A stretch of 64,000 bases of DNA, from the NCBI GenBank assembly GCA_016617785.1, contig JADILM010000002.1, positions 806,001 to 870,000 of the forward strand. The letters run 5' to 3'. Below are positions 44,845-56,187 of the stretch, piece by piece (positions within the stretch are counted from its first letter, which is position 1; each line of letters opens with the position of its first letter). This stretch comes from Sporobolomyces roseus. Taxonomy: Eukaryota > Basidiomycota > Microbotryomycetes > Sporidiobolales > Sporidiobolaceae. The notes below the pieces were generated by a model that saw only the letters and a list, made by a program, of their open reading frames with translations, was not told the DNA's origin and made no database searches. The position numbers and the translations under genes are program-made.

Positions 44845-46938
44845 TCAACGCCTCTTCTTCTCCCTCTCCTTCCTCTCCCTCTTTTCCCTCTTCTCTCTCT
44901 TCTGTCTCTCCCTCCTCTTCTCCCTCCAAAGCTTCCAACCCCCCTTCTTCCTCAAAAACCTGAGCGTCTTCGCAGCTCTTCTAACATGCTTCTCCGCGTC
45001 CCTGCTCAAATCCCCTCCTTGTCTCTTGACCACTCCAGCTAGATCTTGTACTTGAGATTTAATCTTGAGTGCTTGTTCCCTCGGTAAGGATCCAACGTTC
45101 TTCCCAACCCCTTTAAAGTACCTCCCCATCTGTTGACTAGGTCCTTTGATCCCTTGTTTAATCATTCTTGATCCAGATCGAACATAATCCCTAACAACCG
45201 GATACCTCTCCAACCTAGGTCTCGGTAAACCTTGTAACCCTTCCACAACAAAGGTCCCAAACTTTTTCGTCGGACCCCTCATCCTCTTTTCCTCCTCCTT
45301 GACCATTGCCCTCAACTTGGTCCAACCTCCCCTCGCCTTCCCAACATTCCTCCCCTTGATCCTCTCTCCCAATCCCTCCAAATCTTCCTTGAAATACCTC
45401 CAAGCGTTCCCGAAACCTTCTTTCCACCCAACCTCTCTCTCAACCCTAACAAACACCATTTGTCTCTTTCCCTCTCCCTCTCCATCTCGAGTTTCCTCGA
45501 GAAGGGTTCGTCTCCTACTCTTTAAACGTCTCCTCTCCTTCCTTCGATTAGATTGCCTTCCTTCGAGCCCGAGCCGACTTTCAACTCGTCGTTCGAGATC
45601 GACGCAGCGTGCAGCATGCGATAACATACGTTCTTTGAGATCTGAAGGAGGAGCTGGATCTTGTGAGTTTTGGGTAGGCGCATCGAGGGTATAAAGAGGA
45701 GTTTGAATCGAAGAAGCTGGTGGGAGACGGGGAGGGTGAGATTGAGTAGAAAGGAGAGAGAGGGGGGGTTGAGCGGTAGGGAGCGTGTGCTGAAGAACTG
45801 AAGAGGAGGAGGAGGAGGTGGAGATGGCGACGGGAGTGACAGAAGAAGAAGAGGTTGAGACGGAGGTTTCCTTTGAGACTACCGATGGGATTGAAGTGGC
45901 GCCTCCTAGGTCTCCGAGTTTGAAACTAGCAATACCAGCGAGTACGATTCCCATGACGGTTAAAACACTCATCAATCTCTTTAATCCAACACCCTTCGCT
46001 CCTCTGGACGATTTCTCGATCAATTCATCGAGTTTCTCGGGGATCCTATTCTCTTTCTCCTGCATAACTTCGGATTTCTTCTTTTCGAGGTCGAGGAGAG
46101 GAGGAGTCGTGGCACGAGAAGTGGGTTTAGTCGATTGAATGACGGTTTGTGATGAAGTGACCGAAGAGAACCCTCCTTCTCCCGAGATCTGGGAGGATTC
46201 GATTGAAGGTGGAAGTGAGAGAAGGATAGCGGAAGAAGCGGGAGAAGAGACGATCGGAGTTTGAAGGGAAGAAGGCGAAGAAGTAGTAGTAGTAGTGGTG
46301 GTGAGGGTAGATCTCCATTTCCCTACTTTGTCTTCGGCGTCCTTTGTCGAGGTCGAGGTGGGTTTGGCACGGATGATTGTAGAAGAGCGAGAGAAGGGGA
46401 TTCGAGGTGAAGGTTGAGCTTGAGTTTGGGGAGGTGGAGTCGAAGTAGTTTCCTCCTCTTTCAATTCGAGTGGAGGGGATTGAGTATTCGGAGCATCGAG
46501 TAACAACGAGTAAGCACCTCCATCAACTAGAATCGAGTTCTCAAGGTCGGCTCGAACTTTCTTTCCGTTTGAACTTGGGATCGAGGCGGGAGAAAGAGGG
46601 CCCGATTCGACTGGTTCGGCAGATTCGAGTGGATCGGGGAAGCTCAACGCCATACGTGATCCTTCGTTCTTGATGTTTGATGAGTCTGAGGGTGAAGCAG
46701 AGTTGGAGGAATTGTCTGAAGGGGAACCTCGTAGTTCTTGTGAGGCGAGAAGATCGAACTCTTCTTCCTCTTCATTGTCGGATGCGTTCTCGGACGGAGA
46801 AGGGGAGGACCAATCGGAAGTGTGTCCTCCTTCAGCATCAGATGAGGAGGAGGAGAGGGAGTGAAGGTCTTCCGAGACGAGAAGGGGAGCTGTCGCATCT
46901 GAAGCGGGAGGAGAAGGTGAAGCGGTAGAGCCACTCAT
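44845..46938 (-). CDS. Orphan single-pass membrane protein, 697 aa
   Basis: No family recognised. One uninterrupted exon, unusual in this window, from the first ATG (46936-46938). Residues 1 to about 330 are disordered, rich in Ser, Pro, Glu and Thr with acidic runs (DNEEEEEFDLL). One hydrophobic segment follows (LMSVLTVMGIVLAGIASF). Another Ser/Thr/Pro linker leads to a strongly basic helical C-terminal region of about 250 residues (ERRVESRLGLEG, MVFVRVEREVGWKEGFGNAWRYF, LERYPVVRDYVRSGSRMIKQG) that ends in a run of Lys/Arg/Glu. The charge split suggests an acidic arm on one side of a membrane and a basic arm on the other. The compartment is unknown; nothing looks like a cleaved signal. Confidence 0.7.
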   Translation of the reverse strand: MSGSTASPSPPASDATAPLLVSEDLHSLSSSSSDAEGGHTSDWSSPSPSENASDNEEEEEFDLLASQELRGSPSDNSSNSASPSDSSNIKNEGSRMALSFPDPLESAEPVESGPLSPASIPSSNGKKVRADLENSILVDGGAYSLLLDAPNTQSPPLELKEEETTSTPPPQTQAQPSPRIPFSRSSTIIRAKPTSTSTKDAEDKVGKWRSTLTTTTTTTSSPSSLQTPIVSSPASSAILLSLPPSIESSQISGEGGFSSVTSSQTVIQSTKPTSRATTPPLLDLEKKKSEVMQEKENRIPEKLDELIEKSSRGAKGVGLKRLMSVLTVMGIVLAGIASFKLGDLGGATSIPSVVSKETSVSTSSSSVTPVAISTSSSSSSVLQHTLPTAQPPLSLLSTQSHPPRLPPASSIQTPLYTLDAPTQNSQDPAPPSDLKERMLSHAARCVDLERRVESRLGLEGRQSNRRKERRRLKSRRRTLLEETRDGEGEGKRQMVFVRVEREVGWKEGFGNAWRYFKEDLEGLGERIKGRNVGKARGGWTKLRAMVKEEEKRMRGPTKKFGTFVVEGLQGLPRPRLERYPVVRDYVRSGSRMIKQGIKGPSQQMGRYFKGVGKNVGSLPREQALKIKSQVQDLAGVVKRQGGDLSRDAEKHVRRAAKTLRFLRKKGGWKLWREKRRERQKREKREKRERKEREKKRR

Positions 46939-47879
46939 CCTGTGGAGGGTGATGATCAGCTCAATCAAGAGCGTAAGAAGTGAATACGAGGAGCTTACTT
47001 GTTGCGAAATTGAGTGGAGCAGAGTCAGAGCTTTGAGGGGAGAGAGAAGTCGAGACAAAGCGTCTCTCTAGGGTTTCTACCCCTAGAAACAAAGTTACGA
47101 GTGCTAGATCGTCAGCTCTAGTTCTCTGTTTCGGAGGTACCGTGTGTCAATCAAAGTAACGGTGAGATGGGGAGATGGTTCCCAAGCTCTTGCGAAACCT
47201 CGTTTGACATGAAACACCGAAACAAGCCTTCGAACCCGTAGAGCGACCAATCTATCCCCTTTGCTAGAACCAGTGCCATAACTATTTCTCGAGCTTGACA
47301 TCCCATCTCCTGTCTTCTTCGAGAATCCCTTATCGTTCCCTCCGAACGATTGCGAGTTTCTCTTCCTTGTCTTTCCCCCCAATCGCATCGCTTCTCCAGC
47401 GCCTTCATGCCTTGTATAGTAGAGTCTGTGAGGGTTACTGTGACTCACCTAGCAGCAGTATATGTGAGAAGAGTTTGAGAGTTGATTTATCGAATCGGAA
47501 CTATTTCGGGAGAGGGAAGGAGAGCCCAAGTCAGCAAATGATCGACGCTAGACTACGATTTGAGTGACTGGGAGTGGTTGATCTCTCAATACAGCTCAGT
47601 TGGAGTCGAGGGAGGCTCGAGATCTGGAAGAGGGAGAGAAAGGGAGAGAGAGGGGAGGGTGGGGTCGAATCTCTCCTCTGATCCATCTGATTTCGGCTGT
47701 GGGTAGAGTATAGAAGTCTAGTACTCACGTTCTGAGTGTTTTCGAGTGACTCAACTGAGTAGTCGAAGTTAGAGACGCCTCCTTCTGCTTCAAATTTGAA
47801 TTGAATACAAATCACTTTTTCCTTATCAATTAACCTCTTTCTCTCTCCACCTTGACCCGACTCAAGTAACGCGCAAGAG
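46939..47879. promoter_or_regulatory. Divergent intergenic region with palindrome
   Basis: 941 bp between the orphan TM gene (minus) and the KH-domain gene (plus). It carries a perfect inverted repeat at 47073-47090 (7-bp arms, CCCC loop). Minus-strand frames at 47104-47448 and 47531-48034 lack ATG-initiated, recognisable proteins. Confidence 0.45.
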
Positions 47880-50027
47880 ATGTCATCTAGTAAACGAGGG
47901 AATGAATTCGATGATCGAGGGGAACCATCCAAACAAGTTAAAGTGGAAGAAGGAACGACAACGAACAGTGGAGATCTAGGTGCGAAACAGGAAGCGGATA
48001 AAGCAGCAGAGGCAGCAGGTGAGCACCTATACACACTATAATTATCTATGCTCTGTACGCGGACAACTAGGTCTCGAGTGAATCAAGGGACGAGAGAGGG
48101 AGGGAAGACGAGATGGATGTTAAAGAAGTAACAACGGAATCATGGGCAAGGATGGACGACTTCTAGTGTGTAGTGAGCGCACAAGTGGTACTTTTTGTAC
48201 CCCCGGAAACTGCTAGAGGCTCGCCGCATTCGACTTCATCGCAACTCACGTTTCTTCGCAAACTTCTTCCGAACTAACTCCTCTCTCTCTCTTTCTCTTC
48301 TCTTCTTGTGTACAGCCGCCATCGCCGCACGACTAGCACAACAATATGCGAAACCTTCTTCGAACCCGATACGAGAAACCGTTAAAGCCGAATCACCCGC
48401 CGGTCGAGATTTCGCGTAAACTCCCTCTCTTCTCCCTCTCTTCTCTCACTACCGCTAATACACTTCTTGCGATGTGCTGTAGTTTCTTCAAAGATATCGA
48501 AATCAACGATTTGAGGAATCGGTATTTGTTAACCAAAGGTCCTACTCAACAACAAGTTCGTTACCAACTCTCTCTCATCTCCTCCTAAGAATGTTGGAAT
48601 TGATGAGAGTGATACGTCGAATCAGATCTTGGCGGACACGGGAGCAGCAGTATTAACAAAAGGAGTTTGGTACCCTGACAAGTCTATGGCGACTGATAAA
48701 GATCCTGCACTCTACCTTCATATCTCTGCCGTACGTTCTCTCTTTTCCCATCTCCTCTCGAAAGCGGGACTGATGGAAGAGTCGAGAACATGTTACAGGA
48801 ATCACAAGAGAAATTGGATGCTGGTATTAGAGCGGTAGAGGAATTGATCAGTCAAGATTTGGCGCCTTTGGTTTATGATCGAAGTAGGAAATTCGAAGGA
48901 GGTGACAGAGATAATGGGTACAATGGAAGGGTATGTCTGCGCTACTCTCGGTCAATCATCCTCTCGAGAGTGAGGTGACTGATTGATCGATGTATGTGAT
49001 GAACAGAGGAAATGGGATGAAGAGAAACTTTACCTCGAATTCGAACCTCTACGCAATTTCAACGTTCGAGCAAAGACTGTCGGTCCAGGTGTAAGCTCGA
49101 GTTCTCCTCAACTCACTAAGCGATAAAGTTGCTGAATTCATACGAGCTTACAGGGTCTGTTCGTGAAATGGATTCAACAAGAAACGCAAACTCGAGTACA
49201 GATCAAAGGGATCGGATCGGGATATATCGAGACGGAGACTGGAATGGAGAGTCAAGAACCAATGCATATCGCAATCACGTATGTCCTCATCTCCCTCTCG
49301 TTGAATACGATGAAAACGCTAACTTCGAATCTTCCTCGTCGATAGTGGACCTGATCGAGTGATGATTGACAAAGCACTCGAACATGCGAAAGACTTATAC
49401 GAAGCGGTGAAGGAGAAGCACGCCGAAGCTAAAGCTGCATTCGAAGAAACCGAACGATTAATTCGATCTGGTGGAATCGGACAAAACTCTCAACACCAAC
49501 AACTTCAAGGAGGAGGACAAGGACAATACGGTCAACCTATCCACTACCCTGGTGCTCAACAACAACAACAACAACAGGATCCTTATGGATACCAAGCTAA
49601 TCAATACTCTCAACCTGGATTAACCGCACCTTTACCTCCAGGTGAAGCTCCTCCACCACCTCCTGCTGCTCCAGGACAAGATCAAGCGGCGAGTGCGACC
49701 GCGGCGGCAGGTGCAGCTCAGAATGGAATGACTACGGAACAATGGACGGCTTATTGGAATTCACTCGATCCCGCTTCTCAAGCTTACTATACACAGTACG
49801 TCGAACTCTTCTTCCACTCTCCTTCTATCGAGAACAGTTTACTGAAGATGAAGTTGTCCATGTACAGATACTACGCAGCGTACGCAGCTTATGGACAACA
49901 ACCTCAAGCACCAACCGCTCAAGCTCCCGCTCCTCCGAGTTCTGCTCCACCTCCACCACCGTCAGATGATGCGCAGAAAGGGGGAAGAGGTGCTTATGGT
50001 GCTGTACCGCCTCCACCTGGATTGTAA
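47880..50027 (+). CDS. KH-domain RNA-binding protein (KHDC4/BLOM7-like)
   Basis: A splicing-associated KH protein related to animal KHDC4 and plant RIK. The start MSSSKRGNEFDDRGEPSKQ (47880) is acidic/polar. Intron 1 is about 297 nt, ending before AAIAARLAQQYAKP. The first KH-like unit is EINDLRNRYLLTKG ... ILADTGAAVLTKGVWYPD ... PALYLHISA. The second is the diagnostic KLYLEFEPLRNFNVRAKTVGPG|GLFVKWIQQETQTRVQIKG with the G-x-x-G turn split by an intron, then EPMHIAITGPD and KALEHAKDLYEAVKEKH. The C-terminus is Gln/Pro/Ala-rich (poly-Gln near 49560, poly-Pro stretches) and carries WTAYWNSLDPASQAYYT, an FBP-like C-terminal motif. The gene has about eight introns. Confidence 0.88.
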
Positions 50028-50302
50028 AGAAGTCGGGAGGGAGAGAGGATTCTCATCGTAGTTTCTACTGTTTTTTGGTCATTTGCAGTCGTGTGGGAAA
50101 AGCAATGGGATGTTGTTCCTACCTTCTCTCATTCTCTCTTTACTCAGTCGTGAGTGATTATGCGATTATCGAGTGTCGTCTTTGCGAGATTTGAAAGAAG
50201 GGATCTCTGCGAAGAAACTTCGCGTCTTTCTCTCTTCTTTTTCCCTCACTTTTCTCTCCTCGTCTCAAACCTCGCTCAGACCATTCCGCAACACTATCAA
50301 CA

Positions 50303-51960
50303 ATGTCCACGATCACGACTCTACCCGTCGAGATCCTTCTTCAGATCTTGGAGGATGCCTCTCAATCCTCTCACCGAAACAGCTCCTTGATCGCTCTTGC
50401 TACAGTCTGCAGAGCCTTCACAGGTAAGTCCAGCATTCTCTGAATCCTTCCCGAACTATCCGACTGACTCTCTACCTTGTTATTCAGCCCCCTCGATCTG
50501 TGTCTTGTTTGAGCGACTCCTCCTCTCGACCAATGAACAAGCTGAAGCGTACCTAGCCAAAGTACAAAGTGTTGAAGAACCACTCGACTTGGCTGCGTGG
50601 ACTCGTCGACTCTCAATCTCTTACCGTTCATCATCGGACCCCACTACTTCCCCTCTTGATCTTCCCGTCTCTCCACTCAACGCGATAAAGGTGTTCTACC
50701 TCTTGACGAACCTTACTCAACTGAGATTGGAGTCGGATGATGAATTCGCCGCGTTGGAGAGTGCGATGAGAAGAAGAGGTGATCGAGATGGTGCGAAAGT
50801 CTTGATCAGAAAGGTTAGGATCGTTAAACTCGTTGGAAAGGTCAGGTGGGACAGGCTAATCGAACTCATCGGGGACAGCTCGAGGCTGAGGGAGTTACAA
50901 GTCGATGGATTGTATTCTGCGGAACCACGAAACGAAAACGACGAAGAAGAATCGGAGGAAACGTTTCGAGTTCCCTTGTCTCGACCTCGTCCACTCGTAC
51001 GAAGCAACACAGATGCCTCGATGTTGGACCTGACGAAACCTCCACCGTTTGCGTTCCCATCTTCGCTCGAACGTCCAGCTTCCCCGATCCCTTCACCTCC
51101 TCGACTTGTACCCTCTTTCCCTCAATTCGCAAACCTGAGTCGACTCTCACTCGATTCACCAACGCTAACCGATCATCACGTGTTATCGATCGTATCAGGC
51201 CTCCGAGATTCATTACAATCTTTCTCGTTACTCAACGCAAACTCGTTCTCTCGCGAAGCATTAATCATCACTCTTCGAAACCTCCGCAACCTCTTCGAAC
51301 TAGATCTCACAAACTGTATCTTTGCCGACTCTACCCCTCGAGGTTCTCTCTCCCTCCTTCAAGACCCCGAGAAACCTCCTCTTCCACCTTCACTCGAATT
51401 TCCACCTCATCCACACCTAACGCTTCCTCTCGCGCCTTCTTCCTCCGCCTTTGATTTCCTCGACATCTACACCACCCTCTTCTCCCCTACACGTCCCATC
51501 ACTCTCCTCGAATTACGCCATCCTCTCGACTACCTCCCACTGTATGCTCCTTTCCTTCACTCTCTCAAACTCACTTCAGCACCTACCCAACCCTCCCTCG
51601 TCTCGAAACTCTTTTGGCAAAAAATCATAAAGTTGCCCTTACAATACTTGACGGTCGGAGTCGTCGAGAGTAGGAGAGGGTTCGCGTTTGGAGGAATGAA
51701 TCATAGTGTGAATAAAGCGTTCAAGAGGGAGAAAATTGTCGAGATGATTCATTGTATGAGAGGGAGGTTGGAAGCTTTGGCTATAACGAAAGAGTACGTT
51801 GTTTCTCACTTTGCCTTCATGATGTGCGAGAAACTGATGTAGGATGAGGAATTTGCATAGAATGATGTTTGACGAGTTCGATTGTAGGTGGTTGAGGGAT
51901 TTATGTCAGAACTATGGTATCGTCTATACTTCAGAGATTGGTTCACCTGTAGCTCACTGA
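50303..51960 (+). CDS. F-box-like protein with degenerate leucine-rich repeats
   Basis: A three-exon gene of about 515 residues. Exon 1 (50303-50423) encodes MSTITTLPVEILLQILEDAS ... LIALATVCRAF, a compact F-box for Skp1 binding. The long second exon holds irregular LRR-like strands (LTQLRLESDDEFAAL, LRELQVDGLYS, LSRLSLDSPTLTDHHVLSIVSGL, LFELDLTNCIF) and a disordered Pro-rich stretch near 51030-51110. A short intron after ITKE joins MRNLHRMMFDEFDCRWLRDLC to the stop at 51958-51960. It is probably a substrate receptor of an SCF ligase; the substrate is unknown. It is not obviously a paralogue of the F-box-like gene at 39097. Confidence 0.78.
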
Positions 51961-52662
51961 GTATGGAAGAGGGGAACGAGTGTACTTGTACCCTGTTCAG
52001 TTAGGATCACCTTTTTTTCTTTTTTTCTTCTCGTTATTTTCAGCTCTTTTCTTCTACTCCTTGTCTACTCCCCCTTTTTGCAAAGGGTTCAAACGTGTAT
52101 CGCTGATCAAGCTTGCAAGGGATCTCCTTGTGTGAATCGCGCCTTCGATCTTGCTCTGTACCGCGAGAATGTCGGGATCGAGCTTTCGCTGTGTCAAAAA
52201 CTGGCCGAAACTGTCTCGTTCTGTCAAATGCGACTGCTGCACGTCGATGACACTCTGATCACGACGAAGGAGGAGAGAAAGACTCGACGCCTGACTAGCA
52301 GTGCGTCTCTGTTAAGAATTCAGAAGGAAAAAAAACCCCGGAGGTTGAAAAACAAAACAAAAGAATTGGACAATCAGAAGGGAGAGAGAATAGAACCGAA
52401 TGGAACGGGCGTAAGATGAAAACAAGCAAGGGTTTAAGCGATCAACATTGAAGAAAGAACGAAGGAGGGGCGAAAAGTGGTGAAAGAGATGGGGTTTGAG
52501 AAGAGGGGAGGCTGCCACGAAGGGAGGGGTGAGGGGCGCCAAGAAGGAAGGAAGAAGGATATCAAATGATGGGTATCGTCGAGGGAGTGGAGGACGTGAG
52601 AAGGATGCGTAAGGAGGAGGAGGAGGTGATAACGACGGAAACAAGTAAGGCAATCACGACGT
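51961..52662. other. Convergent 3' region
   Basis: 702 bp between two stops. A T-run sits at about 52013-52027 and an A-run near 52329. Short frames on both strands have no recognisable domain. The minus-strand pyrimidine-rich part at 52310-52650 fits a 3' UTR. Confidence 0.4.
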
Positions 52663-54262
52663 TTAGGCTGAAGTGATGATCCAGTGTTGGGCTTCGTCCG
52701 ACTGTATACATGAGAAGGGAGTGAGTTAGTTTCGAAGTGTGAGAGGAGAAGAAGGAAGGAGGCTTACGTCGTCGAAATCGGCAAGAGCGACCGACTTGTA
52801 TCCACCGAAAGTGTCGATGACATTGTTGCTGATGGCCTTGGTGGTCATGTCGAGGGAGTGATCAACAGCGACAATGCAAACTCGTTGGGAAGAAGCGCGT
52901 TTCTCGACCGAAGTGAGGGACCTCTTGTTCTTCTTGTGCATCCTCTCGTGAGATCGGAACCCATCACGCTTCTTGAGAGAAGCGCGGTACATATCGAGAT
53001 CGTCTTGGCACTCGGGGTGGTTGGCGTGAGTGATGTAACGAGGGTGTCTGTCCAACCACCATCCAGGGTGTTGGCAAACCCAAGTAGAACGATCAGATTT
53101 GATGACATCTTGAGTTTGCTTGGGTTTCCAAACACCGTCGTCTTCTTGCTCTTGTTCTTGAGTCGCTGAAGGAGCGGGGGCGGACTCTTCGGAAGAGGCG
53201 GAAGCGACAAAGTTGTTGTTGTTGTTGTCGTTCGAAGAAGAATCGTCAGAGTTTGAGGAGGAGGAAGAAGGCTTCGCGGCGAGCTTGACTTGAGCGTTCA
53301 GTTTGATGTTGGCGACCTTTGATGAGGAAGGGGAAGAGTCGTCGTTGTTGTCGTCGTCAGATCCAGAATTGCCGCAAGGGACCTGCGCGAATGAAGAAGG
53401 ATTCAGTTCTCGGGAACTTTCGACAGGGACGGAGATTGCGCGACTCACCATCTTCCAGAACTGCTTGGCGACTTCGAGAGTGTCGGTACCTTCTCGCTTA
53501 CCTCCAACGTCTGCACGTCAAGAGACTCGAGTCAGTTTTCGGCCAAGTGCACAATCGACGACGCGCGAAGAAGGAATAGATAAGAACGACGTACTGCAAG
53601 CGTAAGAGACGGCAGCAATGTTGTAACCTTCGTCGTGACCCCATTGACTCGAAGCGCATTTCGAAAGTCCAGTGATGAAAGTTCCCGCCCAAGTCTGCCA
53701 CTTGACTCCACTTTGACCATATTGAGAGTCACTTCCTAATGTTACAGGTTGCTTGTCGTCGCCAGTAACAAAGTTGGTTGTATCCCCAGGTCTGAAACGC
53801 GCGTCGAATAAAAATTAGTCTCTTTCTCTCGCGAAAACTTGGAAAGAAAGAAAGGGCGGTGAAGGAAAGAAAGTTGAACGAACCGATCAAAGTATAGGTA
53901 CTTTCCAGTCTTTGCGTTCTATTGGAGGAGACGTTCACAAGTAGTGTCAGTATTTTGCACGGTCGTTTGTACGCGCGCGTTCGAAGTGAACCGGTCGAGG
54001 AATTTCGAAGTGCGATTCATCGGTCTTTTGAAGGGGTAAAAGCAACGTACCTGAACATAGTAATCACCATCGAGTTCAATCGCTTGAGTCTATCGTCGAT
54101 TGGCGAGTGTCAGTTCAAGACCGAGAGAGGTTGGTGCGAAAAGGGGGAGGGGGAACTTACAGCGAGTTTAACGAAAGTTTTCACGTTGTCGACGATACCT
54201 TGGGCTTGAACAGATGAAGCGGCGAGTGCTAGGATAGCGAGAGATGTAGTTGAGGTCTTCAT
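52663..54262 (-). CDS. Secreted protein with dibasic processing sites, unknown function
   Basis: A cleavable signal peptide is clear (MKTSTTSLAILALAASSVQA, start 54260-54262). About six exons follow. The N-terminal domain has IELDGDYYVQ, KTGKYLYFDRPGDTTNFVTG, GVKWQTWAGTFITGLSKC, ASSQWGHDEGYNIAAVSYAC and FWKMVPCG, suggesting a disulfide-rich beta fold loosely like lectin/ricin-type secreted domains. A long Ser/Asn/Asp-rich linker follows, then a second Cys/Trp-containing part (STWVCQHPGWWLDRHPRYITHANHPECQ). A basic stretch has KKR, KKNKR and VEKR sites before a final segment ASSQRVCIVAVDHSLDM ... SDEAQHWIITSA. Kex2-type cleavage is an inference. It is probably extracellular or wall-bound. Confidence 0.75.
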
Positions 54263-55027
54263 GATTGATTAAAGTGAGAAAGGAAGGGAGGGGAAGGTGC
54301 TGTTGAGTGAATGAAAGGGTCTTGCGGGGGGTTGACTTTAAGCGAGTGTGGTTGCAGAGTATGCGGTGTGTTGAGTTGGTCGTTAAGGGCTTGTACCGGA
54401 CAGGCTCGAAGTTGAAGGAAGAGAGAAGTGTAGTGGAGGAGACAAGAAGAGTTTCGAGTTCGGTTTCGAAAGTCACGTCGACAAAAGACCAAGCAAAAAC
54501 AGAGAGGTTCGCGTCGTTTCGAATGGATCCTATTCAACCCCAGTAGGTAGCACCTCAAGCTAGCACAAAAGGCTACAAACTCTCAAGATAGTACGCGAGG
54601 GAGAGAGACAATAAGTGAGTCTCTCCTTAAAGTCCGTCTTATCTCCCCGTCTGCCTCACCCATTTTGACAAGGAGAGAGCCCTTGTTTCGTCGATTCTGC
54701 ATCGACAAGGAGTCGACGTACGGTACAGTAATAAAAGCAAAACGAAGGACAAGGGTCAACCTTGCGAAATTCAGGGGCTTGCGAACGAGGAAGCCTCCTA
54801 GATCTTTTCCCTTCTTCATCTCCCCTCCTCTTCTCTCCTCACTCTCGACCATCAAACGCGCCTGCTTAGACTTACCTTCAGCTTTACAAACGGATCAGCG
54901 CGTCGAGGTGTCCCTTTTCAATCCTTCCCAGCGACTTTGCCCTTGTTCTCCTCATCACAAAAATCCTCGTCACCTTTCTCCTCTCTCCTCTCCTTTTCCC
55001 AGTCTCAATCGGAACGGAACTCCATCA
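54263..55027. promoter_or_regulatory. Divergent region between secreted protein and orphan gene
   Basis: 765 bp. The frame of the right-hand gene stays open back to 54665 but has no ATG before 55028. It holds both promoters and probably a long leader for the right-hand gene. Confidence 0.4.
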
Positions 55028-56187
55028 ATGTCCAACACGTTCATGAAGAGGACTGCTTCAATGCATTCCCTACCTTCTCCTCCAGCCGATGCATCAAGTG
55101 ACGTTCAAATGGATTCAATCACTTCATCATTTCAAGCGAAACAATCAAGTAGATTACCTCGTGCACCAAAGAGACCTTACTTGGATTTCATGGATGATGG
55201 AGAGGAAGAAGAGGAGATTGATCAGTTGGAAGACGAGGAGAATAGTGAAAGTCAAGTTGGAAATGGCAGGATCGCACCGCAGAGAGGGATCTCAAAGTTG
55301 GTATTGGGATCACCTGTCAACGTAGGAGGAGGTGCAGGAGGTGCGCGAACGACGAGGAAACAACTCTTGAATCCATTCTTTCTCGCCGACAACAAGCAAC
55401 TTTCTATTTCGGGCATCCCATCTCAATCGACTTCAGCAGAACCCTCTACCTCTTCATTATCCACATCCCCTACTCGTCATCCTCGAAGGCGAGTAGACCC
55501 GGATCGAATCAAACTCTCTTCCTCGAATATCACTCCACCACAGAAATCACGTTCACAACTTCAAGAGGATCGATTGAGGGAGGAACAAGAGGAAGTGTTG
55601 AAGAAGAAGCAGAGGGAAATGATGGGATGGGATGATCCGGAGAATCCATTCTTGGACAAAGACGACGAGATGTTTAAGAGAACTAGATCTCAATCTGGCC
55701 AACCACCGATCAAGAGACCTGAAACTTTAACCTACGTCAAGTGAGTCGAGATCTCTCTCTTACATCTATGCCCTTCGTTTGCAGTGCTGATGTAATCGCG
55801 AACTCGTATCACAGACGAGGAGAACGAATCCGAACTTCGATTCCATTCACCGCAGTCCTAACCTCTTCCTCACCCTCTGAAGACCCTTTCACCTACACTA
55901 CTCCCAAACTACTCTTCCCTCCTACCGCTCCCAAAACTCCTCAAACTCCTCCCTCATCTTTCCTAGAAGCTTTACGTTCATCCGTTTCCCGACCCGCTCA
56001 ACCAGAGAAGAAAGAGGAAATTGGAAGGGACGAATTACCACCGACTCCGGTTACTTTGAAGAGGAAACCTAGTGAGAGGAATGTTGGACTGGGAGGAGCG
56101 GGAAAAAGGATGAAATTGCCGAATAGTGAAGCTGAACATCAAGGGAGAGGACTAAATCAGTCTCATCACTATAGAGGTTTGAGATGA
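55028..56187 (+). CDS. Orphan Ser/Pro-rich protein, probably nuclear
   Basis: Family not recognised. Two exons (one intron near 55741-55814), about 360 residues from the first ATG in frame (MSNTFMKRTASMHSLPSPP). It is mostly disordered, with short ordered-looking blocks: RAPKRPYLDFMDDGEEEEEIDQLEDEE, ARTTRKQLLNPFFLADNKQ, EMMGWDDPENPFLDKDDEMF, LTYVKRGERIRTSIPF. Many SP/TP sites (LPSPP, STSPTR, LPPTPV) suggest control by proline-directed kinases. Basic clusters (RHPRRRVD, GKRMK) could be nuclear signals. RKQL followed by a hydrophobic residue is a weak D-box-like match. A cell-cycle regulator is an attractive but unproven guess. Confidence 0.6.

Noticed and set aside
47104..47448. Minus-strand 114-codon frame starting with GTG
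   Set aside because: No ATG at its start, no domain, and it lies in a divergent promoter region.
52080..52160. tRNA-like B-box (GGTTCAAAC)
   Set aside because: No matching A-box at the right distance and no cloverleaf stems could be formed by eye.
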